From Zunongwangia endophytica (lineage in GTDB: Bacteria; Bacteroidota; Bacteroidia; Flavobacteriales; Flavobacteriaceae), in assembly GCF_030409505.1 (NCBI RefSeq), contig NZ_JAUFPZ010000002.1:2425501-2489500 (forward strand): a DNA stretch of 64,000 nucleotides, in the 5' to 3' direction. Positions 43,282 to 53,067 of the stretch are shown piece by piece. The first letter of the stretch is position 1. Each line of letters begins with the position of its first letter. The position numbers were made by a program, and so were the translations under genes. Below the pieces are notes generated by a model. The model made no database searches, was not told where the DNA came from, and saw nothing but the letters and a program-made list of their open reading frames with translations.

Positions 43282-44233
43282 TTATTAAGCTCATTTTCTT
43301 TTTCTCTAAATAACGGTTCATACCAGCTATTCCCTGCAATCCTCCTGTATGGATGGCTAAAATACGTGAATTTTCAGGAAAGTGATTTTTTTCAATTAAA
43401 TCAAAAATACCAAACATCATCTTCCCTGTATAAATTGGATCTAGCTGAATCCCAAACTCCGTTTTAAAGTCATTTATAAAACTAACGAGTTCTTCATTTA
43501 TTTTAGCATAACCACCAAAATGCTCATCGCTAACGAGTGTCCAGTTTTTTTTATTGCTGAAATGACTAATTTCTTCTTTTAAAAACTCCCCTTTTAATGC
43601 TGAAAAAGCCAAAACCTTTTGATTTTCAGCTGAAGCATTTATCAAACCTGAAGCTGTACCGCCAGTTCCGGAAGCGACGCAAATCACATCGAATTCTTTA
43701 TCAGATTCACTTAAAATCTCTTCGCAGCCTCTAATAGCAAGCTCATTTGTTCCGCCTTCGGGAATTAAATAAAAATCGCCAAATTCATGATGTAAAGATT
43801 CGACAAAATCGGAATCATTTTTTCTTCGGAAATCTTCTCTTGAAATAAAGTGAAATTGCATCCCATTCTCCGAAGCAAACTTTAAGGTAGGATTTGATTT
43901 TAGCGTTTTCTGAAGGTCTTTTTTCAGCTCTTCCCCACGAATTACTCCGATTGTGGGAATATTATGAATTCTTCCTGCCGCGGCAGTCGCCGCAATATGA
44001 TTAGAAAAAGCACCTCCAAAAGTCAAAATTTGACTTTTTTGGAGCGCTTTGGCTTTTAAAACATTGTATTTAAGCTTCCTGAATTTATTCCCGGAAACTT
44101 CAGCATGCAGTAAATCTTCTCGCTTTAACCAAACTTCAATATTCTGCTTTTCAAATTTCTTGATAAAGTCATTTCGAGAAAAAACTGCCTCATTTTTATT
44201 GAAAATCAAATCGAAGTTGCGCTCTGCATTCAT
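43274..44233 (-). CDS. PLP-dependent ACC deaminase / D-cysteine desulfhydrase family protein
   Basis: This 319-residue fold-type II PLP protein has the PLP lysine in SGNKFRKLKY, a TFGGAFSNH segment, and a Gly-rich phosphate loop CVASGTGGTASG. The family contains ACC deaminases and D-cysteine desulfhydrases, which cannot be told apart confidently from the sequence alone. It is the first gene of the leftward operon with the glucosaminidase and hemL. Confidence 0.85.
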   Translation of the reverse strand: MNAERNFDLIFNKNEAVFSRNDFIKKFEKQNIEVWLKREDLLHAEVSGNKFRKLKYNVLKAKALQKSQILTFGGAFSNHIAATAAAGRIHNIPTIGVIRGEELKKDLQKTLKSNPTLKFASENGMQFHFISREDFRRKNDSDFVESLHHEFGDFYLIPEGGTNELAIRGCEEILSESDKEFDVICVASGTGGTASGLINASAENQKVLAFSALKGEFLKEEISHFSNKKNWTLVSDEHFGGYAKINEELVSFINDFKTEFGIQLDPIYTGKMMFGIFDLIEKNHFPENSRILAIHTGGLQGIAGMNRYLEKKKMSLIIE

Positions 44234-44271
44234 TTTGCAAAGATGAGAAAGGCGAAAATTGGAACAAAGAA

Positions 44272-44598
44272 TTAAAGAAAATATTTTAGGAAGGAATAAG
44301 CTTTTCTGTTAGTTAAGTAGTCTTCATCTTTTTCCTTAGTGTAGGCTTCAACCTCAAAACTAATATTTTGGTAGGCTTTCATAGAATCTCGATATTTTAT
44401 CCAGCGAAAGAGAAATTCAGCTACATAAAAAATATAGAAGAAAACAACCAAAAGCTCCAATTGCTGCTTCAGATGGATCTTCTCGTGATTCACTAAAAGC
44501 TCATCCTCTTTGTATTCGGCCGTTTTCACAAAAATCACCGGCCAAATTGTGACCGCAATAAAGTTTTTACCTAGAATATGTTTGTTGACCAAAATCAT
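44272..44598 (-). CDS. Small membrane protein with an HExxH motif
   Basis: This protein of about 108 residues has NHEKIHLKQQLELL at about 37-50, where HEKIH matches the zinc-binding HExxH motif of gluzincins such as M56 (BlaR1-type) peptidases. A membrane helix follows (about 49-70). A conserved-looking Glu-rich segment (SFEVEAYTKEKDEDYL) could give a third ligand. It is far shorter than known proteases of this type. I prefer ATG 44598 to a TTG at 44607. The activity is inferred from the motif only. Confidence 0.55.
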   Translation of the reverse strand: MILVNKHILGKNFIAVTIWPVIFVKTAEYKEDELLVNHEKIHLKQQLELLVVFFYIFYVAEFLFRWIKYRDSMKAYQNISFEVEAYTKEKDEDYLTNRKAYSFLKYFL

Positions 44599-44618
44599 TT
44601 TCTTCAAGTTAAGAATTG

Positions 44619-44626
44619 TAATTTTG
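44619..44626 (+). promoter_or_regulatory. -7 box of the DUF5522 gene
   Basis: TAATTTTG is an exact TAnnTTTG match 5 nt before the ATG at 44632, so the transcript is nearly leaderless if this box is used. Confidence 0.5.
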
Positions 44627-44631
44627 TTTTC

Positions 44632-44799
44632 ATGAGTTTTCCAAGAAAAAAAATACCTTTAGAAGACGGCGACTATTATTTAACGCCAGAAGGTTATAAA
44701 TGTTTTACAGAGCAATATCATCTTAAACGTGGCTATTGCTGCGAAAGCGGTTGTAGACATTGCCCCTACGGTTATGATAAAAAGACGAATTCTCAATAA
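44632..44799 (+). CDS. DUF5522 family small Cys-rich protein
   Basis: This 55-residue protein ends with YCCESGCRHCPYGYDKK, a cluster of four Cys and one His that probably binds zinc or an iron-sulphur centre. The family is widespread in Bacteroidetes and of unknown role. I chose ATG 44632, since the open frame upstream to 44578 overlaps the divergent gene and the promoter box. Confidence 0.75.
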   Translation: MSFPRKKIPLEDGDYYLTPEGYKCFTEQYHLKRGYCCESGCRHCPYGYDKKTNSQ

Positions 44800-44978
44800 T
44801 ACATAAGTGATGGCTATTTGCTGTAATTATAGGAGATTTAAGGTTATTCGTATAGAAATAGTGCTTTTCAGAATAGTTAAAATAGTTTAATTCGGCATGA
44901 TATTTGAGATTATCAAACAGTCTAACAAGTGATTAGCATCCTTGCTTAGGATTTTATAAATTATAAAATATAACACCT

Positions 44979-45518
44979 ATGAAAGTTCTAAAATTTACTC
45001 CTGTGTTGTTGCTTTTGGCCATTTTCGTCACTTCTTGTAGCAGTGTGAGAGTAGCCTCTGATTATGATCGTGAAGCCAATTTTAATTCTTACAGCTCTTT
45101 CGCTTTTTTTAAGCCGGGAGTTGATAAAGCTGAAATATCTGATCTTGATAAGAAACGAATCATGCGAGCTATTGAAGCTTCTATGAAGGAAAAAGGATTC
45201 GAGAAATCCCAAAGTCCAGATCTTTTAGTAAGCATTTTCACCAAAACACACGAGAATATAAATATTTACCAGAATAACCCAGGATGGGGTTATGGTTGGG
45301 GTTGGTCACCATGGTATTGGAATACAGGATTCAATACAGTGAATAGAACTAGCGACGGAACTTTATATATCGATCTTATTGATGCAGAAACTAAAGAATT
45401 AGTATGGCAGGGAATGGGTACTGCTGCTCTTGCTGAAAAAGTGAGTAAAAAACAAGAACGCATTAATGAAATTGTATCCAAAATATTAGAAAAATATCCT
45501 CCGGGATCTGAAGATTAA
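44979..45518 (+). CDS. DUF4136 domain lipoprotein
   Basis: This 179-residue protein has a lipoprotein signal (VTSC lipobox near residue 20) and a DUF4136 domain: VRVASDYDREANFNSYSSF at the start and a Trp/Gly/Tyr-rich middle (WGYGWGWSPWYW, about 106-117), ending with a helix. The family is common in Bacteroidetes and anchored in the outer membrane, with unknown function. A terminator follows at once. Confidence 0.88.
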   Translation: MKVLKFTPVLLLLAIFVTSCSSVRVASDYDREANFNSYSSFAFFKPGVDKAEISDLDKKRIMRAIEASMKEKGFEKSQSPDLLVSIFTKTHENINIYQNNPGWGYGWGWSPWYWNTGFNTVNRTSDGTLYIDLIDAETKELVWQGMGTAALAEKVSKKQERINEIVSKILEKYPPGSED

Positions 45519-45528
45519 AAGATTTCTA

Positions 45529-45548
45529 AGCCTCTCTCTCGAGAGGCT
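45529..45548 (+). terminator. Terminator of the DUF4136 gene
   Basis: AGCCTCTC and GAGAGGCT form a perfect 8-bp stem with a 4-nt loop, followed by a T-run. Confidence 0.8.
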
Positions 45549-45628
45549 TTTTTATTGCCATATTTTTTACACTTCGCTTATTTCTTTTAAAATTTCGTAT
45601 ATTCAGTACTCAAATAAGCCACAACTTT

Positions 45629-47389
45629 ATGCTTAATTCAATTGAGTCTAACGAAATTTTAGAACGCTTACCTGCGCATCTTCAGCAATATATTAAACCA
45701 CAAAACTACGAAGATTACACGCCTATCAATCAAGCCGTATGGCGATATGTAATGCAGAAGAATGTGGCTTATCTTAGCAAGGTTGCGCACAATTCATATT
45801 TAGACGGACTCAAGCAAACGGGGATTTCTATAGATCATATTCCTAATATGTACGGGATGAACCGCATTTTAAAATCTATTGGATGGGCGGCGGTGGCTGT
45901 AGATGGTTTTATTCCGCCGGCTGCTTTTATGGAATTTCAGGCGTTTAATGTTTTGGTGATCGCGAGCGATATCAGACAACTTGAAAATATTGAATATACA
46001 CCGGCACCAGATATTATTCATGAAGGCGCCGGCCATGCACCAATTATCGCAAATCCTGAGTATGCGGAATACCTGCGTAGATTCGGGGAAATTGGCTGCA
46101 AAGCGATTTCCAGCTCGCACGACTATGAGGTTTACGAAGCTATTCGAAAACTTTCTATCTTAAAAGAAGCTGAAGGAACGCCGCTAAAAGAAATTGCTGC
46201 TATTGAAAAACTTGTTGGAGAACTGCAAGATAAAAATGTTAAGCCTAGTGAAATGGCGCTCATAAGAAATTTACATTGGTGGACGGTAGAATACGGATTG
46301 ATAGGAACTCCCGAAAATCCTAAGATTTATGGCGCCGGTTTGTTATCTTCTATTGGCGAAAGTAAATCTTGCATGACCGATAATGTAAAGAAAATACCTT
46401 ATTCTATCGAAGCTATGCATCAGGAGTTTGATATTACAAAACCTCAACCTCAATTGTATGTAACTCCAGATTTTGCACATTTGAGTTTGGTTTTAGAGGA
46501 ATTCGCCAATAAAATGGCGCTTAGAAAAGGTGGTTTAAGCGGAATTAAAAAATTGATTGATTCTAAAGGTTTAGGCACAATCGAATTTAGTACCGGTTTG
46601 CAGGTTTCTGGGAATTTTGAAAATGTGATCGAATTTGAAGGAAAACCGATTTATATTCAAACGAAAGGAAAAACAGCACTTGCTTCCAGAGAAAAAGAAT
46701 TGGTAGGACATGGAACAAAATCACATCCCAAAGGTCTTGGCTCGCCCATCGGAAAATTAAAAGGGATCAATTTAGCCATTGAAGATATGAGTCCGCGTGA
46801 CTTAAAGGCCTATAAAATTTACGAAGGAGAAAATATTGAGCTAGAATTTGAAGGTGGCGTCAACGTAAACGGCGAAATAATTACCGGAACCAGAAACCTA
46901 CAAGGAAAAATAGTACTCATAAGCTTTAAAAATTGCACTGTAAAATACGAAGATCAAGTTTTATTTAAACCGGAATGGGGGCGATACGATATGGCCGTAG
47001 GTAAAGAAGTAGTCTCTGCATTTGCAGGACCTGCAGATCATCACTCGTTCGATTTAGTTACCCACAAAACAAGTTCTAGTGCAATTAAATCTGAGAAAAC
47101 ATCGGAACGCAAAGAGTTAGAAGATTTATATGAAGCCGTTCGTAATGTTAGAGAAGGAAAAAATACAAAATTCAGTATTCAGGCAGTTTTTGATATTCTG
47201 AAAAAAGATCATCAGGAAGATTGGTTACTAAGCACTGAAATTTATGAACTTGCTTTAGAACATGATGAAGATTTGGCTGAAAGAACAAAAGAGCATCTAA
47301 AAGACCTTCAGCAAAAAAGACCAAAAATAGCGCATCTAATCGAAGACGGATTCGCTATGGCTAGGCATAAACTGGCTCCTAAAATCTAA
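45629..47389 (+). CDS. Aromatic amino acid hydroxylase, long form
   Basis: This 586-residue protein has the iron-binding motif of biopterin-dependent hydroxylases, HEGAGH at 131-136 with the two His ligands, and a Glu ligand at about 221 in WWTVEYGL. The catalytic part spans about 1-330. It would hydroxylate phenylalanine to tyrosine. Short bacterial enzymes end near residue 290, while here an extra 250 residues follow, beta-rich first and helical last. Such long forms are known in Bacteroidetes. Its stop overlaps the convergent DUF4230 gene by 4 nt. Confidence 0.85.
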   Translation: MLNSIESNEILERLPAHLQQYIKPQNYEDYTPINQAVWRYVMQKNVAYLSKVAHNSYLDGLKQTGISIDHIPNMYGMNRILKSIGWAAVAVDGFIPPAAFMEFQAFNVLVIASDIRQLENIEYTPAPDIIHEGAGHAPIIANPEYAEYLRRFGEIGCKAISSSHDYEVYEAIRKLSILKEAEGTPLKEIAAIEKLVGELQDKNVKPSEMALIRNLHWWTVEYGLIGTPENPKIYGAGLLSSIGESKSCMTDNVKKIPYSIEAMHQEFDITKPQPQLYVTPDFAHLSLVLEEFANKMALRKGGLSGIKKLIDSKGLGTIEFSTGLQVSGNFENVIEFEGKPIYIQTKGKTALASREKELVGHGTKSHPKGLGSPIGKLKGINLAIEDMSPRDLKAYKIYEGENIELEFEGGVNVNGEIITGTRNLQGKIVLISFKNCTVKYEDQVLFKPEWGRYDMAVGKEVVSAFAGPADHHSFDLVTHKTSSSAIKSEKTSERKELEDLYEAVRNVREGKNTKFSIQAVFDILKKDHQEDWLLSTEIYELALEHDEDLAERTKEHLKDLQQKRPKIAHLIEDGFAMARHKLAPKI

Positions 47390-48000
47390 AGTTTGATATC
47401 CTGTAGATCGTTTTGAGAGGTTACCGGCATGTCATTATATTCTAAGGTCCAGCCCATGGTACTTGTTAGGATATAGATTTTTGACAATTCGCTTACCAAC
47501 CTGTTTTGAGCGTTCGTTTTAATACTGGAAGCCTCTATTTTTTTCTTTAAAGAAGCGGTCACTTTCTTTTTGATCTTATTGTGATCTGAAGCTTCAAATT
47601 GATTTAGATAATCCTGGGTAACATCGTAATATTGAATATCCGGATAAATATTAAGCTCTTCTTTTGGGATACTCTTTATAATGACACGCTTGTTTTCCTC
47701 ATCGATTTCAGTTTCAAGCTGACTTAGATCATAGCTTACCGTTACTTTCGCATTAACTACAATTAGCGCTTTCTTTCTTGCCGAAAAGACATCTAAATAA
47801 AACTTTTTGGAATCTTTATATGACCAAACCTGAGAGAAATCACCTTCGGTAACGACCAGTTTTCCCACATTCTTAATCTGTTCCTGTATTAACTGTGAGT
47901 TTTGGGTTAACTGCGCTTTTTCATCTTGATAATCTTTGTAAGATCGATAACCAAAGAATATAAGCACAATCACTACAACAGCGATTAAGAACTTTTTCAT
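47386..48000 (-). CDS. DUF4230 domain protein
   Basis: This 204-residue protein has an N-terminal membrane helix (about 3-21) and a periplasm-facing DUF4230 domain with ELKxxEYxF-like conserved strands (VVTEGDFSQVWSYKDSKKFY at the start, and alternating Lys/Ile later). The family is of unknown function. Its end overlaps the convergent hydroxylase gene by 4 nt, so no terminator separates them. Confidence 0.8.
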   Translation of the reverse strand: MKKFLIAVVVIVLIFFGYRSYKDYQDEKAQLTQNSQLIQEQIKNVGKLVVTEGDFSQVWSYKDSKKFYLDVFSARKKALIVVNAKVTVSYDLSQLETEIDEENKRVIIKSIPKEELNIYPDIQYYDVTQDYLNQFEASDHNKIKKKVTASLKKKIEASSIKTNAQNRLVSELSKIYILTSTMGWTLEYNDMPVTSQNDLQDIKL

Positions 48001-48293
48001 TTAATAAAAGTTAGAATTAGGAAATTAAAGATAAGGATTTAAAAATAGGAAAGTGTTATAAAAAACTTATGGACGGCCCCACCCGTCCATAAGAGTAAAA
48101 TTTCTAAAATCTACCCCAAACAAATTTTAGAAAAGAAAGTTTAATTAATCATCGTATTCTTTATGGCGAATACTTCAATCAATAAATTAGAATTAATTTA
48201 CAGTGCGTAATTTACGATTATTTTGTAATATTCAAAATATATATCGTTTAATTTTATTACATAGCAGTATAATTGGCTTTTAAAATAATAAAT
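48001..48293. other. Intergenic region with two strong hairpins, possible small RNA or 3' UTR
   Basis: No gene is supported. On the minus strand, two perfect hairpins follow each other: TTTCTAAAAT with ATTTTAGAAA (48101-48133) and CTTATGGACGG with CCGTCCATAAG (48066-48093). Both have GGGG in the loop. The second is followed by a T-run. Between the GSCFA stop at 48294 and the hairpins lie about 160 nt of A/T-rich sequence. Confidence 0.45.
48060..48093 (-). terminator. Terminator-like hairpin downstream of the GSCFA gene
   Basis: An 11-bp perfect stem (CTTATGGACGG and CCGTCCATAAG) with a GTGGGG loop on the minus strand is followed by six T. It would end a leftward transcript about 200 nt after the GSCFA gene, before the DUF4230 gene. 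Confidence 0.65.
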
Positions 48294-49256
48294 TCAGAAT
48301 TTAATAGTTGGATTTTTATCCTGTAATTTTTTAATTTTTAGCTGAAGTTTGTCAAGAAATTCGCGATGTTTCGGGCTAGTTTCATCAAACGGGCGATGAC
48401 TTAAACCTTTCTGAATAGTATTTATTTCTTTCATTATTGGATAAACTTTCGCATCTATCCACGCTTCTTTGAATTTATCCCAAACATAATCTATTGCTAT
48501 TTCAGAAAGATGAATCATGTCTTTTCCATAAAAACGATAATCCCGCAACTCGTCCATTACAATCTCGTAACTCGGAAAATATGTCGTTTTTTTATCGAAT
48601 TTCAATTTCATTTCTTCGCGATATGAATGCAAACCCGAAATAAGATTCGCCTTGCTACGCTGATTTTCTACAAAACCATCCTTCAAATGCCGGACCGGTG
48701 AAACGGTAAAGATCACTTTAGCTTTAGGATTAAGCTTCCAGATGATTTTCGAAATTTCAGTAAGACTTTCTTTAATTTCTTCCGCAGAAAAAATCTTTTT
48801 ACTGAAATTAGATTGCGCTACTTTATGGCAATTCGCGACCAAACGATTATCAGAGTTTAAAATATAGCCCCAAGACGTCCCTAAAGTAATTATCACATGT
48901 GAACTTTCTTGCAGAAAAGCTCGAGTGGATGCTAAGGTATTATTCAAATTATAAATCATCTCTGAACGATCAGAATGATTCATTTGAGAGTGAACATCAA
49001 AACACGAACATTGATTATTTAGCTGAAAAATGTCTTTCTCTGAATATTCATAATTTTCATCTATTCTTTGGAAGAGCTGAAGTAATGCTAAAGGATTAAA
49101 AATGATCCCAAACGGATTCTGAATGACACGAAACTTATAATACTGAAGTTTATCTCCAATATTTTCTACAAAACAAGAACCAAATAAAGATATTTTAGCT
49201 TCGTAATCGATCTTTGGAGACTGATTTTTAATCGGTACAATTGTCCTAAAATCCAT
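48294..49256 (-). CDS. GSCFA domain protein
   Basis: This 320-residue protein carries the family motif GSCFVENIGDKL at about 27-38, then NPFGIIFNPLAL. The fold is SGNH-hydrolase-like. A Ser in GSCF, GxxxN-like contacts, and MIHLSE near residue 255 could form a catalytic triad. The substrate is unknown. It is flanked by its own upstream terminator (alaS) and the downstream hairpin. Confidence 0.85.
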   Translation of the reverse strand: MDFRTIVPIKNQSPKIDYEAKISLFGSCFVENIGDKLQYYKFRVIQNPFGIIFNPLALLQLFQRIDENYEYSEKDIFQLNNQCSCFDVHSQMNHSDRSEMIYNLNNTLASTRAFLQESSHVIITLGTSWGYILNSDNRLVANCHKVAQSNFSKKIFSAEEIKESLTEISKIIWKLNPKAKVIFTVSPVRHLKDGFVENQRSKANLISGLHSYREEMKLKFDKKTTYFPSYEIVMDELRDYRFYGKDMIHLSEIAIDYVWDKFKEAWIDAKVYPIMKEINTIQKGLSHRPFDETSPKHREFLDKLQLKIKKLQDKNPTIKF

Positions 49257-49274
49257 AACTATTGTAAATAATAA

Positions 49275-49305
49275 AGGCGTACAGAATTAATCCTTCCGTA
49301 CGCCT
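49275..49305 (-). terminator. Terminator after alaS
   Basis: AGGCGTAC and GTACGCCT pair perfectly (8 bp, with further weaker pairs inside), followed on the minus strand by TTTATTATT. It separates alaS from the GSCFA gene. Confidence 0.75.
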
Positions 49306-49348
49306 ATCTTTTTCATAAAAGAAAGATACTAAATTTCTTAGAATCTTG

Positions 49349-51958
49349 TTATTCGATATATTTTTTAGCTTCAGCTAAAGCTTCTGGTATTCCTGCAGGT
49401 TTTTTACCACCTGCAGTTGCAAAGAAAGGCTGGCCACCGCCACCTCCCTGGATATGCTTACCAAGCTCACGAACAATTGTTCCCGCATTTAAGTCTTTGC
49501 TAGCAACTAACTCTTTAGAAACATAGCAAGAAAGTAATGCTTTTCCTTTTTGCTCGGTTCCAAAAAGAAGGAATAAATTATCGATCTCTCCACCCAATTG
49601 AAAGGCTAGATCTTTAATTCCGCCGGCATCTAAATCTACTTGTTTTGCTAAAAAGTGAACTCCGTTTATTTCCTGAATCTCATTTTTGATCTCAGATTTT
49701 AGGTTTTTGGCTTTTTCTTTCAGTAAAGCTTCTACTTGCTTTTTAAGCTCAGCATTTTCATCTTGTAATACTGAAATTGCTTTTACTGGATCTTTGGCAT
49801 TTTTCAACAATCCCTGAACCTCTTCTAATATTTCAGTTTTAGTATTAAAATAGTCTCTTACTGCTTCCCCGGTGATCGCTTCGATCCTACGAATCCCTGA
49901 AGCTACTGCACTTTCTCCGGTAATTTTAAAATACCAGATATCGGCGGTATTATTTACGTGCGTACCACCACAAAGTTCCATAGATTCTCCAAAACGAATC
50001 GCACGAACACTATCGCCATACTTCTCTCCAAAAAGTGCAATCGCACCTTGATCTAAAGCTTCTTGGTGAGCGATATTTCGTTGTTCTTCAAGTTTTAAGT
50101 GTTGCTGAATACGCTCGTTTACAAACTGCTCTACATGCTCTATTTCTTCGGAAGAAAGTTTGCTAAAATGACTAAAATCGAAACGCAAATAATTAGGTTG
50201 CACCATAGAACCTTTTTGCTCTACGTGCGCTCCCAGTATTTGTCGTAACGCCTGATGCAGTAAGTGTGTGGCGGTATGATTTGCCGCTGTTTTTGCACGA
50301 GCAGCTGCATCTACTATTGCGGTAAACTCTGCTGAAACATCTTTAGGCAATTTCTTAGCAAAATGGATAATCTGGTTACTTTCTTTCTTAGTATCGAGAA
50401 TGCTTATTTTTTCCTCACCAAGTTTCAAATATCCTTTATCGCCAACCTGCCCACCACCTTCTGGATAAAAAGGTGTTTTAGTAAATACTATTTGATAAAG
50501 CGCTCCTTGCTTTTTCGTTTCTACTTTACGGTATTTGGCGATTTTGACCTTAGTTTCTAATTCATCATAACCTACAAAAGCATCTTCATCTACCTCAGTA
50601 ATTTCTTCCCAATCTCCAGAGGTTACCTGGGTTGCAGCTCTAGAGCGTTCTTTTTGCTTTTTAAGTTCTGCTTCAAATTCAGCAATATTTAAACTAAGTC
50701 CTTTTTCTTTTAAAATAAGCGCAGTCAAGTCGATCGGAAATCCAAAAGTATCATATAATTCAAAAGCTTTCACTCCTGAAATTTCTTTGCCTTTAGATTC
50801 GGTTACAATATTGTCTAACATCACCAATCCCTGTTCTAAAGTTCGAAGAAAAGAAAGCTCTTCTTCTTTAATCACATTTTGGATAAGCTGTTCTTGTTTT
50901 ACCAACTCTGGGAAAGCTTCTCCCATTTGAGTTTTAAGTCTATCTACTAATTTGTAGATAAAAGGTTCTTTAGTATTTAAAAAGGTGAAACCGTACCGAA
51001 TCGCACGACGCAAAATTCTACGAATCACATAACCGGCTCCCGTATTACTTGGCAATTGCCCATCTGCTATACTAAAAGCTACGGCACGAACGTGATCAGC
51101 AATCACACGAATGGCGATATTAATTTCTTCAGATTTACCGTAAGTTGAATTAGTGATCTTTTCTATCTCGGCGATAAGTGGTGTAAAAACATCGGTATCG
51201 TAGTTGGATTGTTTTCCTTGCATGACCATACAAAGACGCTCGAATCCCATACCGGTATCGATATGCTTAGCAGGTAATTCTTCTAAAGAACCATCTGCTT
51301 TTCGGTTAAATTGCATAAAAACCAGGTTCCATATTTCTACAACCTGCGGATGATCGGCATTTACCAATTCTCTACCCGATTTTTTGGCTTTCTCTTCAGC
51401 AGAACGTATATCTACATGAATTTCTGAACAAGGCCCACATGGCCCCTGATCGCCCATTTCCCAAAAGTTATCTTTTTTATTTCCGTAGATAATTCGGTCT
51501 TCAGGAACAATTTTTTTCCAAAATTCTAAAGCTTCGGTATCTAAACCAACACCGTCTTCTTTACTGCCCTCGAAAACAGAAACGTATAGACTTTCTTTAT
51601 CGATATTGAACTTCTGGGTTAATAATTCCCAGGACCAATTAATGGCCTCTTCTTTAAAATAGTCTCCAAAACTCCAGTTCCCTAGCATTTCGAACATGGT
51701 GTGATGATAAGTATCGTGACCTACTTCTTCCAAATCATTATGCTTACCGCTAACACGAAGACATTTTTGTGAATCGGTTACCCGAGTATTTTTTGGTACC
51801 GAATTCCCAAGAAAAAATTCTTTAAACTGAACCATCCCGGCGTTGGTAAACATCAGGCTTGGATCATTCTTAAGCACCATTGGTGCTGAAGGGACAATGC
51901 TATGCGATTTTGCTTTAAAAAATTCTAAAAAGCTTTTGCGAATTTCCTGAGATTTCAT
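49349..51958 (-). CDS. alaS: Alanyl-tRNA synthetase
   Basis: This 869-residue class II synthetase has an N-terminal aminoacylation domain ([16 protein letters not shown], and [10 protein letters not shown]), an editing domain with the zinc-binding [11 protein letters not shown] and CGGTHV motifs, and a C-terminal Gly-rich C-Ala domain (GGGGGQP). Length is normal. It charges tRNA-Ala in the cytosol. It is divergent from the M23 peptidase operon, with a 131-bp shared upstream region. Confidence 0.98.
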   Translation of the reverse strand: MKSQEIRKSFLEFFKAKSHSIVPSAPMVLKNDPSLMFTNAGMVQFKEFFLGNSVPKNTRVTDSQKCLRVSGKHNDLEEVGHDTYHHTMFEMLGNWSFGDYFKEEAINWSWELLTQKFNIDKESLYVSVFEGSKEDGVGLDTEALEFWKKIVPEDRIIYGNKKDNFWEMGDQGPCGPCSEIHVDIRSAEEKAKKSGRELVNADHPQVVEIWNLVFMQFNRKADGSLEELPAKHIDTGMGFERLCMVMQGKQSNYDTDVFTPLIAEIEKITNSTYGKSEEINIAIRVIADHVRAVAFSIADGQLPSNTGAGYVIRRILRRAIRYGFTFLNTKEPFIYKLVDRLKTQMGEAFPELVKQEQLIQNVIKEEELSFLRTLEQGLVMLDNIVTESKGKEISGVKAFELYDTFGFPIDLTALILKEKGLSLNIAEFEAELKKQKERSRAATQVTSGDWEEITEVDEDAFVGYDELETKVKIAKYRKVETKKQGALYQIVFTKTPFYPEGGGQVGDKGYLKLGEEKISILDTKKESNQIIHFAKKLPKDVSAEFTAIVDAAARAKTAANHTATHLLHQALRQILGAHVEQKGSMVQPNYLRFDFSHFSKLSSEEIEHVEQFVNERIQQHLKLEEQRNIAHQEALDQGAIALFGEKYGDSVRAIRFGESMELCGGTHVNNTADIWYFKITGESAVASGIRRIEAITGEAVRDYFNTKTEILEEVQGLLKNAKDPVKAISVLQDENAELKKQVEALLKEKAKNLKSEIKNEIQEINGVHFLAKQVDLDAGGIKDLAFQLGGEIDNLFLLFGTEQKGKALLSCYVSKELVASKDLNAGTIVRELGKHIQGGGGGQPFFATAGGKKPAGIPEALAEAKKYIE

Positions 51959-52012
51959 GTACTGTAATTTCTTCTAAAAATTATTAAATTATGCAGGCTA
52001 TAAAACAATTGC

Positions 52013-52020
52013 TATCTTTG
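52013..52020 (+). promoter_or_regulatory. -7 box of the M23-MerR-LemA-TPM operon
   Basis: TATCTTTG matches TAnnTTTG exactly and lies 69 nt before the M23 start codon. A small TGCAC/GTGCA hairpin at 52039-52055 falls in the resulting leader. Confidence 0.5.
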
Positions 52021-52089
52021 TTCGTTACCGTATAAACTTGCACGCTTTTTGTGCATACAACGGCAACAAAAATACTATAAATTTACCTC

Positions 52090-53067
52090 ATGTCGAAGGT
52101 TAAATATTATTACGATAGCGATACTCTTTCCTACCAAAAAATCGAACGAAAAAAAGGTCGTCGATTTGGGATTGTTTTGCTTAGCATCTTCGGAAGTTTT
52201 CTTGCCGGTTTTCTTCTATTATTAGTCTACCTGAATATTCCGCAGATCGAAACGCCCAAAGAAAAGGCACTTAAGCGAGAACTGCAAAATATGCAGTTGC
52301 AATATGGCTTGCTGAATAAAAAAATGGATCAAATCCAAAACGTGCTTGGCAATATTGAAGATCGTGACAACAACATTTACCGTTTATATTTTGAAGCAAA
52401 TCCTATCCCTGAAGAAACACGTAAAGCCGGTTTTGGAGGGATTAATCGATATAAAGATCTAGAAGGTTTCGACAACTCGAAGCTAATTTTGGAAACCACA
52501 AAAAGAATGGATGTGCTTACCAAACAACTGGTAGTACAATCTAAATCTTTAGATGAAATTGCTGATTTAGCAAAAGAAAAAGAAGATCTACTAGCAGCAA
52601 TTCCCGCCATCCAACCTGTAAAAAATGAAAATCTAACCAGAATCGCATCAGGTTATGGTTGGAGAACCGACCCTTTTACCAAGGTGAGAAAATTTCATTA
52701 TGGGATGGATTTTACTTCGCCAAGAGGAACACCGGTTTATGCTACAGGTGACGGCCGTGTAACAAGGGCCGATAATCATAGCACAGGTTACGGAAACCAT
52801 ATAAGAATCGATCATGGCTATGGCTATACCAGCCTTTACGCCCACTTATACAAATACAATATAAGAAGAGGGCAAAAGGTGAAGCGTGGTGATGTCATAG
52901 GATTTGTGGGAAGCACGGGTAGATCTGAAGCGCCACATTTACATTATGAAGTTTACAAAGATGATGAGCATATAAATCCTATCAATTTTTACTACGGAAA
53001 TCTATCTCCTGAAGAATTTGACGAAGTACTTAGAAAATCACAACAGGAAAACCAATCTCTGGATTAA
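52090..53067 (+). CDS. M23-family peptidoglycan endopeptidase
   Basis: This 325-residue protein has an N-terminal cytosolic basic stretch, one membrane helix (about 27-50), a coiled-coil region (about 55-90), and a C-terminal LytM/M23 domain (about 190-300). The zinc ligands are a His and Asp in HYGMDF and the HLHYE motif. It cuts peptide cross-links of peptidoglycan in the periplasm, or controls other such enzymes. The stop overlaps the ATG of the MerR gene (TAATG). Confidence 0.9.
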   Translation: MSKVKYYYDSDTLSYQKIERKKGRRFGIVLLSIFGSFLAGFLLLLVYLNIPQIETPKEKALKRELQNMQLQYGLLNKKMDQIQNVLGNIEDRDNNIYRLYFEANPIPEETRKAGFGGINRYKDLEGFDNSKLILETTKRMDVLTKQLVVQSKSLDEIADLAKEKEDLLAAIPAIQPVKNENLTRIASGYGWRTDPFTKVRKFHYGMDFTSPRGTPVYATGDGRVTRADNHSTGYGNHIRIDHGYGYTSLYAHLYKYNIRRGQKVKRGDVIGFVGSTGRSEAPHLHYEVYKDDEHINPINFYYGNLSPEEFDEVLRKSQQENQSLD

